A stretch of DNA of 64,000 bases, from contig CAXATO010000010.1 of assembly GCA_963972255.1 (NCBI GenBank), forward strand, positions 62,001 through 126,000, read 5' to 3'. The DNA comes from UBA1479 sp002706405. GTDB taxonomy: Bacteria; Pseudomonadota; Alphaproteobacteria; Rhodospirillales; Casp-alpha2. How positions within the stretch are numbered: the first letter of the stretch is position 1; each line of letters opens with the position of its first letter. Of the stretch, positions 1 to 8,066 are shown one piece after another. Made by a program: the position numbers and the translations under genes. The notes below the pieces were generated by a model, which was given only the letters and a program-made list of their open reading frames with translations, searched no databases and was not told the origin of the DNA.

Positions 1-568
1 GGCGGGACAATTCCAGGAAATCATAGGCCTGGAGAATCATGTAGTTGAATTCCAGGAAGGTCAGCGGCTGTTCGCGTTCCAGCCGCAGCTTCACGGAATC
101 GAAGGTCAGCATGCGGTTGATGGAAAAATGCCGGCCGACGTCGCGCAGGAATCCCAGGTAATTGAGATGGTCCAGCCAGTCGGCGTTGTTGACCATGACC
201 GCGTCGGTCGGGCCGTCGCCGAACGTCAGGAACTTGGCGAACACCTGTTTGATGCCGGCCATGTTGGCGGCGATGTCGTCGTCGGTCAGGGCCTTGCGCA
301 TCTCGTCCTTGCCGGACGGGTCGCCGACCTTGGTCGTGCCGCCACCCATCAGGACGATGGGTTTGTGGCCGGATTTCTGAAGCAGGCGCAGGGTCATGAT
401 CGACATCATGTGACCGGCGTGCAGGGACGGCGCCGTGCAGTCGAATCCGATGTAGGCCGTGACGGTTTTCGTGGCCGCCAGGGCGTCCAGCGCGTCCATG
501 TCGGTGCATTGATGGATGAAACCGCGCGCCTGGGCGTCGTTCAGAAATTGGGATTTCAGCTTGGTCAT
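1..568 (-). CDS. tyrS: Tyrosine--tRNA ligase, N-terminal part
   Basis: Class I aminoacyl-tRNA synthetase that charges tRNA-Tyr in the cytoplasm. The reading frame enters from the left edge of the window and starts at the ATG at 568, so only about 189 N-terminal residues are present; the KMSKS loop is outside. The ATP-binding HIGH-type motif is visible as HAGH at residues 50-53, preceded by AYIGFDCTAPSL, as in bacterial TyrRS. It is divergent from anmK with about 120 bases between the start codons, an arrangement often seen in alphaproteobacteria. The family call is firm. Confidence 0.93.
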   Translation of the reverse strand, partial: MTKLKSQFLNDAQARGFIHQCTDMDALDALAATKTVTAYIGFDCTAPSLHAGHMMSIMTLRLLQKSGHKPIVLMGGGTTKVGDPSGKDEMRKALTDDDIAANMAGIKQVFAKFLTFGDGPTDAVMVNNADWLDHLNYLGFLRDVGRHFSINRMLTFDSVKLRLEREQPLTFLEFNYMILQAYDFLELSR

Positions 569-689
569 GGCGGCTTTTACCGCGCCCGCGCGGGTTGGGC
601 AATATTCCCGTCGCCTCGGCGGCGCATTCTGGTCTTGCCCGGGCGGGACCGGACCGACACAATCCGACGCATCTTTTCCGGGGGAGCCC

Positions 690-1796
690 ATGCCAGAAGA
701 CACCTGCCTTGCCGTCGGCCTGATGAGCGGCACCTCCATGGACGGCATCGACGCGGCCCTGATCGAAACGGACGGCGAGGCCGTAACTTGGCGCGGCCCG
801 GCGCTGACCCTTCCCTACGACGCCGAATTCCGCCGCGACCTGCGGGCGGCGCTGGGCCATGATCCGCTGATCCGCCCGCCGGAAAACGACTTGATCGGCC
901 GCCTGACGGAACGCCACGGCGACGCGGTCCGGGCGTTGTTGGCCGAAGCGGGCAAATCGCCCGGCGACATCCGCGCGGTCGGCTTCCACGGCCATACGGT
1001 GCTGCACCGCCCGGAACACGGCGTGACGCGCCAGATCGGCGATCCGGCGAAGTTGGCCCGCGACACGGGAATCGACGTGATCGGCGACCTGCGCCTGAAC
1101 GATGTGGCGGCCGGGGGCGAGGGGGCGCCGCTTGTTCCCGTTTACCACCGCGCCCTGGCCCGGGGATTGGATAAGCCGCTTGCCGTGCTCAACCTGGGCG
1201 GAGTCGCCAACGTCACCTGGATCGGCCCCGACGATCAGGGCGACGGCGGAGATCTACTGGCCTTCGATACCGGGCCGGGCAATGCGCTTCTCGATGACTG
1301 GGTGCAGGAAAAGACGGGCCAAACCATGGACCAGGACGGTGCGCTGTCGGCCCGGGGAACGGTCGATCAACATGCTCTCAGTACATTGATGAACCACGAT
1401 TATTTTGAAATGCTGCCGCCCAAGTCCCTGGATCGAGGCGCTTTCGGCCTGGGCCCCGTTCAGGGGCTCTCGGTCGCGGCCGGGGCGGCGACGCTGGCGG
1501 CTTTCACGGTCGCCGCCGTGGCCCGCGCCGCGCTGTTCTTCCCCGTCCCGGTGACACGTTGGCTGGTGACCGGCGGCGGACGGCACAACGCGGCCATCAT
1601 GCAGGGCCTGCGCCGCGCACTGGGGGTCGAGGTTCTGCCGGTCGAGGACGTGGGATGGAGCGGCGACGCGCTCGAGGCGGAGGCCTTTGCCTTCCTGGCC
1701 GTGCGCGCGCTGAAAGGTCTGGCGCTGACCTATCCGGGCACCACGGGGGTTGGCGAGCCGGTTTCAGGCGGCCGCCTGTATTCCTTCAAGGAATAA
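690..1796 (+). CDS. anmK: Anhydro-N-acetylmuramic acid kinase
   Basis: Phosphorylates and opens 1,6-anhydro-MurNAc from recycled peptidoglycan, giving MurNAc-6-phosphate in the cytoplasm. The protein is 368 aa, normal for AnmK. The nucleotide-binding signature GLMSGTSMDGIDA is at residues 10-22, and GDLRLNDVAAGGEGAPLVP and the TGGGRHN segment match the family. I chose ATG 690 because the signature begins directly after it; the open frame continues further upstream but overlaps tyrS. It converges on the alpha/beta hydrolase with an 11-base gap; a short GCGGC/GCCGC stem followed by CTTTT at 1804-1820 could be a weak terminator. Confidence 0.93.
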   Translation: MPEDTCLAVGLMSGTSMDGIDAALIETDGEAVTWRGPALTLPYDAEFRRDLRAALGHDPLIRPPENDLIGRLTERHGDAVRALLAEAGKSPGDIRAVGFHGHTVLHRPEHGVTRQIGDPAKLARDTGIDVIGDLRLNDVAAGGEGAPLVPVYHRALARGLDKPLAVLNLGGVANVTWIGPDDQGDGGDLLAFDTGPGNALLDDWVQEKTGQTMDQDGALSARGTVDQHALSTLMNHDYFEMLPPKSLDRGAFGLGPVQGLSVAAGAATLAAFTVAAVARAALFFPVPVTRWLVTGGGRHNAAIMQGLRRALGVEVLPVEDVGWSGDALEAEAFAFLAVRALKGLALTYPGTTGVGEPVSGGRLYSFKE

Positions 1797-1807
1797 ACGA
1801 GAAGCGG

Positions 1808-2458
1808 CTAGGCCGCCTTTTCCACCATGCGCTTGTCCAGGTAACCCTCGACATGCTTCAGAAGCGTGTCGAGATGTTCCGAGAAGTAATGGTCGCACTT
1901 GTCGACGGTACGGTAGTCGATCTCGATGTTCTTCTGCGCCGAAAGCTTTTCCACCAGTTTGTCGACCGAGCCTACGGGCACGACCTCGTCGGCCTTGCCA
2001 TGGACCAGCAGGCCCGACGCCGGGCAGGGGGCGAGGAACGAGAAATCATAGATCGAGGCCGGCGGCGAGGCGGAGATGAAGCCCGAGATTTCCGGCCGGC
2101 GCATCATCAGTTGCATGGCGACCCAGGCGCCGAAGGAGAATCCGGCGATCCAGCAGGTCGAGGCATTGGGATTGTGGCCCTGCATCCAGTCGAGCGCCGT
2201 GGCGGCGTCGCTCAATTCACCCTGGCCGTTGTCGAACTTGCCCTGAGACCGGCCGACACCGCGGAAGTTGAAGCGCAGGGTCGAGAATCCGCGCTTCACG
2301 AAGGCCTGATACATGGCATAGACGACCCGGTTGTTCATGGTCCCGCCGTATTCCGGATGGGGGTGGAGCAGCAGGGCGACCGGCGCATTGGGGTCGTTGG
2401 CGTGGTGATAGCGGCCTTCGATGCGGCCTTCAGGCCCGTTGAAAATGACTTCTGGCAT
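1808..2458 (-). CDS. Alpha/beta hydrolase of the COG2945 type
   Basis: Small cytoplasmic alpha/beta hydrolase, 216 aa. The oxyanion region LLLHPHPEYGGTM lies at residues 29-41 and the nucleophile elbow GFSFG puts Ser at 108; HGKADEVVP supplies the acid and CDHYF the histidine, so the triad looks intact. This family is widespread and its substrates are mostly unknown. It is transcribed away from cysE, with about 205 bases between the two start regions holding the isc promoter. Nothing in the sequence indicates a substrate. Confidence 0.85.
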   Translation of the reverse strand: MPEVIFNGPEGRIEGRYHHANDPNAPVALLLHPHPEYGGTMNNRVVYAMYQAFVKRGFSTLRFNFRGVGRSQGKFDNGQGELSDAATALDWMQGHNPNASTCWIAGFSFGAWVAMQLMMRRPEISGFISASPPASIYDFSFLAPCPASGLLVHGKADEVVPVGSVDKLVEKLSAQKNIEIDYRTVDKCDHYFSEHLDTLLKHVEGYLDKRMVEKAA

Positions 2459-2561
2459 GGGTGATGTACGTCCTTGAAGCGGGTTCTTCCGGTTAATATC
2501 CGAGCGCCAGGGTCTGGCTTAATGTGCACGCAGCCTTAACTAAGCCGCCGATTGCCTGGAA

Positions 2562-2594
2562 ATACTTGATAGAATTAGTCGGGCATCTTATATT
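2562..2594 (+). promoter_or_regulatory. Putative IscR-controlled promoter of the cysE-isc operon
   Basis: A -35 element TTGATA (2566-2571), a 17-base spacer and a -10 element TATATT (2589-2594) form a near-consensus sigma70 promoter pointing to cysE. The stretch 2562-2586 (ATACTTGA...TCGGGCAT) aligns with my recollection of the E. coli type 1 IscR site, ATA-TTGA at one end and CTCGGG-AT at the other, with roughly 18 of 25 positions shared. It overlaps the -35 and spacer, so a bound [2Fe-2S]-IscR would repress. Operator assignment is inference from sequence likeness and position. Confidence 0.65.
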
Positions 2595-2672
2595 CCGGGT
2601 ATCGACGCCTGGGCGGCCCAGGGGCGCGTGATCGCGCCTTGCGGAAAGCCCCGATAACATAGTGTGAAGCCC

Positions 2673-3425
2673 ATGATTTTCAAGAATATTCAAGAAGATA
2701 TCCGCGCCTTTCAGGAGCGTGACCCGGCGGCTAAGGGGCCGCTGGCCATTATCTTCACCTACCCGGGCTTCCACGCGGTTGCCTGGCACCGTATCGCGCA
2801 CTGGCTGTGGGGGCATAAATTGTTCTTCGTCGCGCGGCTGATTTCCAATTTCGCGCGCTGGGTGACACTGATTGAAATCCACCCGGGCGCGCAAATCGGC
2901 CGGCGTTTGGTCATCGACCATGGCGGCGGCGTGGTGATCGGCGAAACCGCCGTGATCGGCGACGATGTGACGATCTATCATCAGGTGACCTTGGGCGGTG
3001 TGGCGCCTTCCGTGGATGCGGACAGCCAGCGCGGCCAGAAACGCCATCCGACGGTCGATGACGGGGTCATCATCGGCTGTGGTGCGGCGATCCTGGGCCC
3101 GATCACCATCGGCCGGCAGTCGCGGGTCGGCGCCAATGCGGTCGTGACCAAGGACGTGCCGCCGGGCGTTACCGCCGTCGGCAACCCGGCCCAGGTAGTT
3201 CTGCCCAAGAACAAGGAGCGGGCCAAGGCGTTCCAGGCCTACGGTACGCCGACCGACGGTCAGGATCCGGTCATGCAGACCATCGAAAACCTGCGTTCGC
3301 AGCTGGGGGTGCTGATGGACCGGGTCGCCGAACTGGAAGAACACGAGAAAGCCGCGCAGGACGAAGACGCGGGCAAGAAACCTGGCCGAGGCATGCGGCC
3401 CAAGGCCGCTGCCGGGGACAAGTAG
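2673..3425 (+). CDS. cysE: Serine O-acetyltransferase
   Basis: Makes O-acetylserine from serine and acetyl-CoA, the first step of cysteine synthesis. The N-terminal helical part (FHAVAWHRIAHWLW) is followed by hexapeptide repeats of a left-handed beta helix (GAQIGRRLVIDHGGGVVIGE, then GDDVTIYHQVTLGG), with the CysE catalytic IDHG segment. Length is 250 aa from ATG 2673; an in-frame GTG at 2664 would add three residues. It is the first gene after the putative IscR promoter and sits 67 bases before iscR. A cysE copy ahead of iscR is also known from Azotobacter vinelandii, linking cysteine supply to IscS demand. Confidence 0.93.
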   Translation: MIFKNIQEDIRAFQERDPAAKGPLAIIFTYPGFHAVAWHRIAHWLWGHKLFFVARLISNFARWVTLIEIHPGAQIGRRLVIDHGGGVVIGETAVIGDDVTIYHQVTLGGVAPSVDADSQRGQKRHPTVDDGVIIGCGAAILGPITIGRQSRVGANAVVTKDVPPGVTAVGNPAQVVLPKNKERAKAFQAYGTPTDGQDPVMQTIENLRSQLGVLMDRVAELEEHEKAAQDEDAGKKPGRGMRPKAAAGDK

Positions 3426-3492
3426 CAGGGAATGTGATTGACGTCGCGCGTGGATACGCTGCACTCGGCGCGACCTTTGAAGGAGATGGAAC

Positions 3493-3975
3493 GTGAAACT
3501 TAGTACAAAAGGCCGATATGCCGTGATGGCCATGGTTGATCTCGCCGCCAATGCGTCGGCGAAGCCCGTGGCGCTGGCCGACGTGGCCGACCGGCAGGAC
3601 ATTTCCCTGTCCTATCTGGAGCAGTTGTTCGGCAAGCTGCGCAAGGCCGGTTTGGTCAAGAGCGTGCGCGGCCCGGGCGGCGGTTATTTGCTGGCTTACG
3701 GGCCGGCCGAAACACGCGTCGCCGACATCATCATGGCCGTGGACGAGCCGATCCAGACCACGCGCTGCACGCCGGGCCAGCCCACGGGCTGCCAGGCCGA
3801 CCGGGCGCGCTGCCTGACCCACGACCTGTGGGAAGAACTGGGCAACCAGATCTATCTGTATCTGTCGTCCGTGTCGTTGGAAGACGTGGTCGACAAGAAG
3901 GTGCTGGGCACCTCCGGCCGCCTGTATCAGCAGGAACAGGAACGCAACAGCGCCGCGACCGTCGCGGCCCAATAG
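3493..3975 (+). CDS. iscR: Fe-S cluster-responsive Rrf2 regulator IscR
   Basis: Rrf2-family winged-helix regulator that carries a [2Fe-2S] cluster and controls Fe-S assembly genes. The HTH lies at residues 28-63 (ISLSYLEQLFGKLR, then VRGPGGGYLL). Cluster ligands are Cys92, Cys100, Cys107 and His110 (CLTH); spacing is C-x7-C-x6-C where E. coli has C-x5-C-x5-C. The start is GTG 3493, eight bases after a strong AGGAG at 3481-3485; the conserved N-terminus KLSTKGRYAV begins right there. Length 160 aa is normal. It probably autoregulates through the site before cysE. Confidence 0.94.
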   Translation: MKLSTKGRYAVMAMVDLAANASAKPVALADVADRQDISLSYLEQLFGKLRKAGLVKSVRGPGGGYLLAYGPAETRVADIIMAVDEPIQTTRCTPGQPTGCQADRARCLTHDLWEELGNQIYLYLSSVSLEDVVDKKVLGTSGRLYQQEQERNSAATVAAQ

Positions 3976-4008
3976 GAAACCAGTAGGAAGAACGAGTCCG
4001 AGACCCCG

Positions 4009-5148
4009 ATGACCATCTATCTCGACCATAACGCGACCACGCCGGTCCGGCCCGAAGCGGCCGAGGCCGTGGCCGCGGCGCTGACCGCGACGGGCAATCC
4101 GTCGTCGGTCCATGGCGCCGGGCGCCGGGCGCGCATGCTGGTCGAGGATGCGCGCGAACAGGTCGCCGCGCTGGTCGGGGGCCGGGCCGAGGACGTGATC
4201 TTTACCTCCGGCGGGACGGAGGCCAACAACCTTGCCTTGGCCAACGCGCCCCGGGGTGGGGCCGACGGCCCCGTGTTCGCCTCGGCGGTGGAACATGTGT
4301 CGGTGCTGGACGGTACGGACAACGTGATCCAGGTGCCCGTCGACGGTGACGGAGTGGTCGATCTGGCGGAATTGAATACCTGCCTGAAGGACGCCCTCAA
4401 CCGGGTCGAAGGCGGCCGCGCCCTGGTCTCGGTCATGCTGGCCAACAACGAAACCGGGGTGATCCAGCCGGTCGACCGGATCGCCGAATTGGCCGCGGAA
4501 TATGACGCCGTGTTCCATTGCGACGCGGTTCAGGCGGCGGGTAAGCTGGCCATCGATTTCCCGGCCCTGGGTGCGCAGATGATGACCTTGTCGGCGCATA
4601 AGATCGGCGGCCCGCCGGGCGTCGGCGCGCTGATCGTCGCCCCCGGCCATCAGGCGACGGCGGCAATCCGCGGCGGCGGGCAGGAACGCTCGCGCCGGGG
4701 CGGCACGGAAAACGTGCCGGGTATTGCCGGCTTCGGCCGCGCGGCCGAGGCGGCCAAGGCCGACCTGGACCGCCTGCAGGGCCTGGCCGCTTTGCGCGAC
4801 CGCATGGAGGCCGAGATCACGGCCGCCGCACCGGACGCAAAGATTTTCGCCAAGGATCGCGACCGCCTTGCGACGACAAGCTGCCTAGCCATGCCGGGCG
4901 TGTCGTCGGAAACCCAGGTCATGGCCTTTGACCTGGACGGCATCGCGGTCAGCGCCGGGGCGGCCTGTTCGTCCGGCAAGGTGGCCCCCAGCCACGTGCT
5001 GGCGGCCATGGGCGTTGACGAGGACGATTTGAAATCAGCCATCCGGGTCAGCCTGGGATGGACCACGACCGCAGACGATATCGACACATTCACCGCCGCT
5101 TGGAAGGGGCTTCATGCCCGGATCGGCGGGGGCAGCCTGGCTGCCTGA
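4009..5148 (+). CDS. Cysteine desulfurase, class V aminotransferase fold (NifS/IscS-like paralogue)
   Basis: PLP enzyme expected to take sulfur from cysteine as a persulfide. The N-terminus IYLDHNATTPVRP, His96, the PLP lysine Lys198 in SAHKIGGP and the catalytic Cys320 in SAGAACSSGK are all present; 379 aa. It lies between iscR and the canonical iscS and is only moderately similar to it, resembling the shorter NifS-like desulfurases. A second desulfurase at this position occurs in other alphaproteobacterial isc operons. Whether it serves IscU, a thiolation pathway or has another substrate cannot be read from the sequence. Confidence 0.88.
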   Translation: MTIYLDHNATTPVRPEAAEAVAAALTATGNPSSVHGAGRRARMLVEDAREQVAALVGGRAEDVIFTSGGTEANNLALANAPRGGADGPVFASAVEHVSVLDGTDNVIQVPVDGDGVVDLAELNTCLKDALNRVEGGRALVSVMLANNETGVIQPVDRIAELAAEYDAVFHCDAVQAAGKLAIDFPALGAQMMTLSAHKIGGPPGVGALIVAPGHQATAAIRGGGQERSRRGGTENVPGIAGFGRAAEAAKADLDRLQGLAALRDRMEAEITAAAPDAKIFAKDRDRLATTSCLAMPGVSSETQVMAFDLDGIAVSAGAACSSGKVAPSHVLAAMGVDEDDLKSAIRVSLGWTTTADDIDTFTAAWKGLHARIGGGSLAA

Positions 5149-5189
5149 CGCAGTAACAAAGACGACGACCCCTGGAAGGATTTGACGCA

Positions 5190-6455
5190 ATGAGCGCCAT
5201 GACAGCACAACAAAAGAACGAACTTCCGCACACGTTGCAGAACCGGAAGGCACCCATCTATCTGGATTATCAGGCGACGACGCCGACCGATCCGCGGGTG
5301 ATGGAAAAGATGCTGCCGTTTTTCTCTGAACAATTCGGCAACCCCCATTCGCGCAGCCATTTCTATGGCTGGGAAGCGGAAGACGCGGTCGAGATTGCCC
5401 GCGAGCAGGTCGCCTCGATCATCGGCGCCAATCCGAAGGAAGTGATCTTTACCTCAGGCGCCACGGAATCGAACAACCTGGCGATCAAGGGTGTTGCCCA
5501 TTTCTACAAGGACAAGCGCAATCACATCGTGACCGTGGTGACCGAGCATAAATGCGTGCTCGACAGCTGCCGCCACCTGGAACAGGAAGGCTTCGAGGTC
5601 ACTTATCTGCCGGTCAAGGAAAACGGCCTGATCGACCTTGACCTGTTGCGCGAAACGGTCACCGACAACACGTCCATCGTTTCCGTCATGGGCGTGAACA
5701 ACGAAATCGGCGTGATCCAGCCCTTGAAGGAAATCGGCGCCATCTGCCGCGAGAAGGGAGCCTTCTTCCACACCGACTGCGCCCAGGCGGTGGGTAAGAT
5801 TCCGCTCGACGTCGAAGACATGAAGATCGACCTGATGTCGATCTCCGGCCACAAGATCTACGGCCCCATGGGCATTGGTGCCCTTTACGTGCGCCGTCGT
5901 CCGCGGGTCCGCCTGGTTCCCATGATCAACGGTGGCGGCCAGGAACGCGGCATGCGGTCCGGCACCCTGCCGACGCCGCTCTGCGTCGGCCTGGGCGAAG
6001 CCTGCGCGATCGCGGAGAAGGAAATGGGGGCGGAGAACGAACGCCTGCGCCGCCTGCGGGATCGCATGTATCAATCGATCGTCGGCCGCCTGCCCGAAGT
6101 CTACCTGAACGGCGACATGGATCAGCGCATCCCCGGCAACCTGAACATCTCCTTCGCCTTCGTCGAGGGCGAGGGCCTGATGATGGGGATCAAGGACCTG
6201 GCCGTGTCGTCAGGCTCGGCCTGTACGTCGGCGTCGCTGGAGCCCAGCTATGTGCTGCGCGCCCTGGGTGTCGAGGTCGAAATGGCCCATACCTCGCTGC
6301 GTATCGGTATTGGCCGCTTCACGACCGAAGAGGAAGTCGACGAAGCCGTCGAATGCATCATCCGCGAGGTCGAACGCCTGCGCGAAATGAGCCCGCTTTG
6401 GGACATGCACAACGAGGGGATCGACATCTCCTCCATCGAATGGGCGGAACATTGA
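5190..6455 (+). CDS. iscS: Cysteine desulfurase IscS
   Basis: Main sulfur donor of the ISC machinery: PLP-dependent conversion of cysteine to alanine with a persulfide passed to IscU. Features are IYLDYQATTPTDP at residues 23-35, PLP lysine Lys222 in SGHKIYGPMG, the RSGTLPTPLCVG loop and catalytic Cys345 in SSGSACTSASLEP, typical of IscS. Length is 421 aa, with about 20 extra residues at the N-terminus compared with E. coli IscS; an alternative ATG at residue 4 does not remove this. The gene ends 62 bases before iscU. Confidence 0.95.
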   Translation: MSAMTAQQKNELPHTLQNRKAPIYLDYQATTPTDPRVMEKMLPFFSEQFGNPHSRSHFYGWEAEDAVEIAREQVASIIGANPKEVIFTSGATESNNLAIKGVAHFYKDKRNHIVTVVTEHKCVLDSCRHLEQEGFEVTYLPVKENGLIDLDLLRETVTDNTSIVSVMGVNNEIGVIQPLKEIGAICREKGAFFHTDCAQAVGKIPLDVEDMKIDLMSISGHKIYGPMGIGALYVRRRPRVRLVPMINGGGQERGMRSGTLPTPLCVGLGEACAIAEKEMGAENERLRRLRDRMYQSIVGRLPEVYLNGDMDQRIPGNLNISFAFVEGEGLMMGIKDLAVSSGSACTSASLEPSYVLRALGVEVEMAHTSLRIGIGRFTTEEEVDEAVECIIREVERLREMSPLWDMHNEGIDISSIEWAEH

Positions 6456-6517
6456 TCCGCCCCGAAACGACCACAATAACCAACTAGAATAAGTTCTTAG
6501 GAACAGGAGACTATAAA

Positions 6518-6901
6518 ATGGCCTACAGCGAAAAAGTCATCGACCATTACGAAAAGCCGCGCAACGTCGGCTCCCTCGACAAGAACGATGCCAGCGTCGG
6601 CACCGGTCTGGTGGGTGCGCCCGCCTGCGGCGACGTCATGAAGCTGCAGATCAAGGTCTCGGAGGACGGCATCATCGAAGACGCCAAGTTCAAGACCTTC
6701 GGCTGCGGATCGGCGATCGCCTCGTCCTCGCTCATCACCGAATGGGTGAAGGGCAAAACCATCGAGGAAGCCGGTTCGATCAAGAACACCCAGATCGCCG
6801 AAGAACTGGCGCTGCCGCCGGTGAAGATCCACTGCTCCGTGCTGGCGGAAGACGCCATCAAGGCGGCGATCTCCGACTACAAGACCAAGAAGGGCGCTTA
6901 A
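6518..6901 (+). CDS. iscU: Fe-S cluster scaffold IscU
   Basis: Scaffold on which nascent [2Fe-2S] clusters are built before transfer by HscA/HscB. Cluster residues Cys37, Asp39, Cys63, His105 and Cys106 fall at the same numbers as in E. coli IscU, and the HscA recognition motif LPPVK is at 99-103. The 127-aa protein is very close to the E. coli protein overall (GAPACGDVMKLQIKV, FGCGSAIASSSL). An AGGAG-type ribosome site (AACAGGAGACT) precedes ATG 6518. Confidence 0.97.
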   Translation: MAYSEKVIDHYEKPRNVGSLDKNDASVGTGLVGAPACGDVMKLQIKVSEDGIIEDAKFKTFGCGSAIASSSLITEWVKGKTIEEAGSIKNTQIAEELALPPVKIHCSVLAEDAIKAAISDYKTKKGA

Positions 6902-6985
6902 TCCGATCCGCCGGAACGGCAGGGGGGACTTGTCCCCTGTGCGCCGGCGGGGTTAAGGAAGTGGCCCAGAAAGAAGTAGGCGACC

Positions 6986-7327
6986 ATGAGTGAACGACCG
7001 CAAATGATGACCATCACGGATCAGGCCGCCGAGCGCGTGAAGGCGCTCCTGGCCAGCCGTGGCAAACCGTCGGCCGGTGTGCGCATCGGCATCCGGACGA
7101 AGGGCTGTTCGGGCATGTCCTATACCCTCGAATTCGCGGATGATAAGAACGAGTTCGACGAAGTCGTCGAGGACAAGGGTGTGCGCGTTTTCATCGACCC
7201 GAAGGCGACCATGTTCATCATCGGGACTCAGATGGACTTTGTGGAGGACAAGCTGGAATCCGGCTTTACCTTCGAGAACCCGAACGAAAAGGGGCGCTGC
7301 GGCTGCGGCGAGTCGTTCCACGTGTGA
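6986..7327 (+). CDS. iscA: A-type Fe-S carrier IscA
   Basis: A-type carrier that takes clusters from IscU to apo-proteins. Of 113 residues, the three conserved cysteines are Cys41 (RTKGCSGMSY) and Cys105/Cys107 (GRCGCGESF), the diagnostic C-x(n)-C-G-C pattern. The gene follows iscU after 84 bases and precedes hscB, the standard order. Nothing unusual apart from a slightly long N-terminus (MSERPQMMTIT), where an internal methionine at residue 7 or 8 could also serve as start. Confidence 0.95.
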   Translation: MSERPQMMTITDQAAERVKALLASRGKPSAGVRIGIRTKGCSGMSYTLEFADDKNEFDEVVEDKGVRVFIDPKATMFIIGTQMDFVEDKLESGFTFENPNEKGRCGCGESFHV

Positions 7328-7355
7328 TCGCCCGCCCGGGACATCACCCCGGTGC

Positions 7356-8063
7356 ATGGACGCCAATTCAGAATTATCGGCAAAAAGGAATGTGACGCTG
7401 GTGCAGGCGAGAGCAGACGGCGCGGCCCGACTTGATCCCAAGCAAGGCCCTGAAGAACGGATCGTCCAGGCCTGCTGGTCCTGTCAGGGGCCGGTGGCGG
7501 TGGGTGAGCCCTTCTGCGCGAGCTGCCAAGCCGTGCAGCCGCCGGGACAGGCCGATCATTTCCAGCGCCTGGGCTTGCCGCGCCAGTTCGAGATCGACAC
7601 GGCGGCGCTCGAAAAATCCTATTTCCGGATGCAGCGTCTTCTGCACCCCGACCGTTTCGCCACCCGTACGCCCAAGGAGAAGACCCTGAGCCAACAACAG
7701 GCGACCAGCCTCAACGATGCCTATGAAACCTTGAAGGACCCGCTGGCGCGCGCGGCCTATCTGGCCGGCCTGATGGGTCGGGACGTGTTGATGGAAGAGG
7801 GCAACGCGCCGGTCGACCCGATGATTCTGATGGAAGCCATGGAAATGCGCGAAGCCCTGGCCGAGGCGGAATCCGCCGAGGACGTGGCTGCTGTCACCAA
7901 GCGCGCCCAGGGCGAGATCGCGAACTGTGAAAGCGAGCTTGCGGACGCCTTCGCCGCCGACGACCTGGACCAGGCCGCGGCCCTGATTACGCGTCTCAAG
8001 TACCTGCGCAAGCTGGCCGACGAAACGCGCTTTCGCCGCGCCGAACTGCGGGGAAGGGGCTGA
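7356..8063 (+). CDS. hscB: Co-chaperone HscB with N-terminal tetracysteine motif
   Basis: J-domain co-chaperone that brings IscU to HscA and stimulates its ATPase. The J domain starts near residue 68 with the HPD tripeptide at 97-99 (RLLHPDRF), followed by the C-terminal three-helix IscU-binding domain; 235 aa. Ahead of the J domain are two CxxC pairs, Cys40/Cys43 and Cys54/Cys57, likely a zinc site like that of eukaryotic HSC20 and absent from E. coli HscB. ATG 7356 is the start that keeps this motif and avoids most of the overlap with iscA; the frame is open further upstream inside iscA. Confidence 0.92.
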   Translation: MDANSELSAKRNVTLVQARADGAARLDPKQGPEERIVQACWSCQGPVAVGEPFCASCQAVQPPGQADHFQRLGLPRQFEIDTAALEKSYFRMQRLLHPDRFATRTPKEKTLSQQQATSLNDAYETLKDPLARAAYLAGLMGRDVLMEEGNAPVDPMILMEAMEMREALAEAESAEDVAAVTKRAQGEIANCESELADAFAADDLDQAAALITRLKYLRKLADETRFRRAELRGRG

Positions 8064-8066
8064 GCC

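Noticed and set aside
3438..3470. Internal promoter before iscR starting at TTGACG
   Set aside because: No acceptable -10 at 16-18 bases; the upstream cysE promoter explains the operon.
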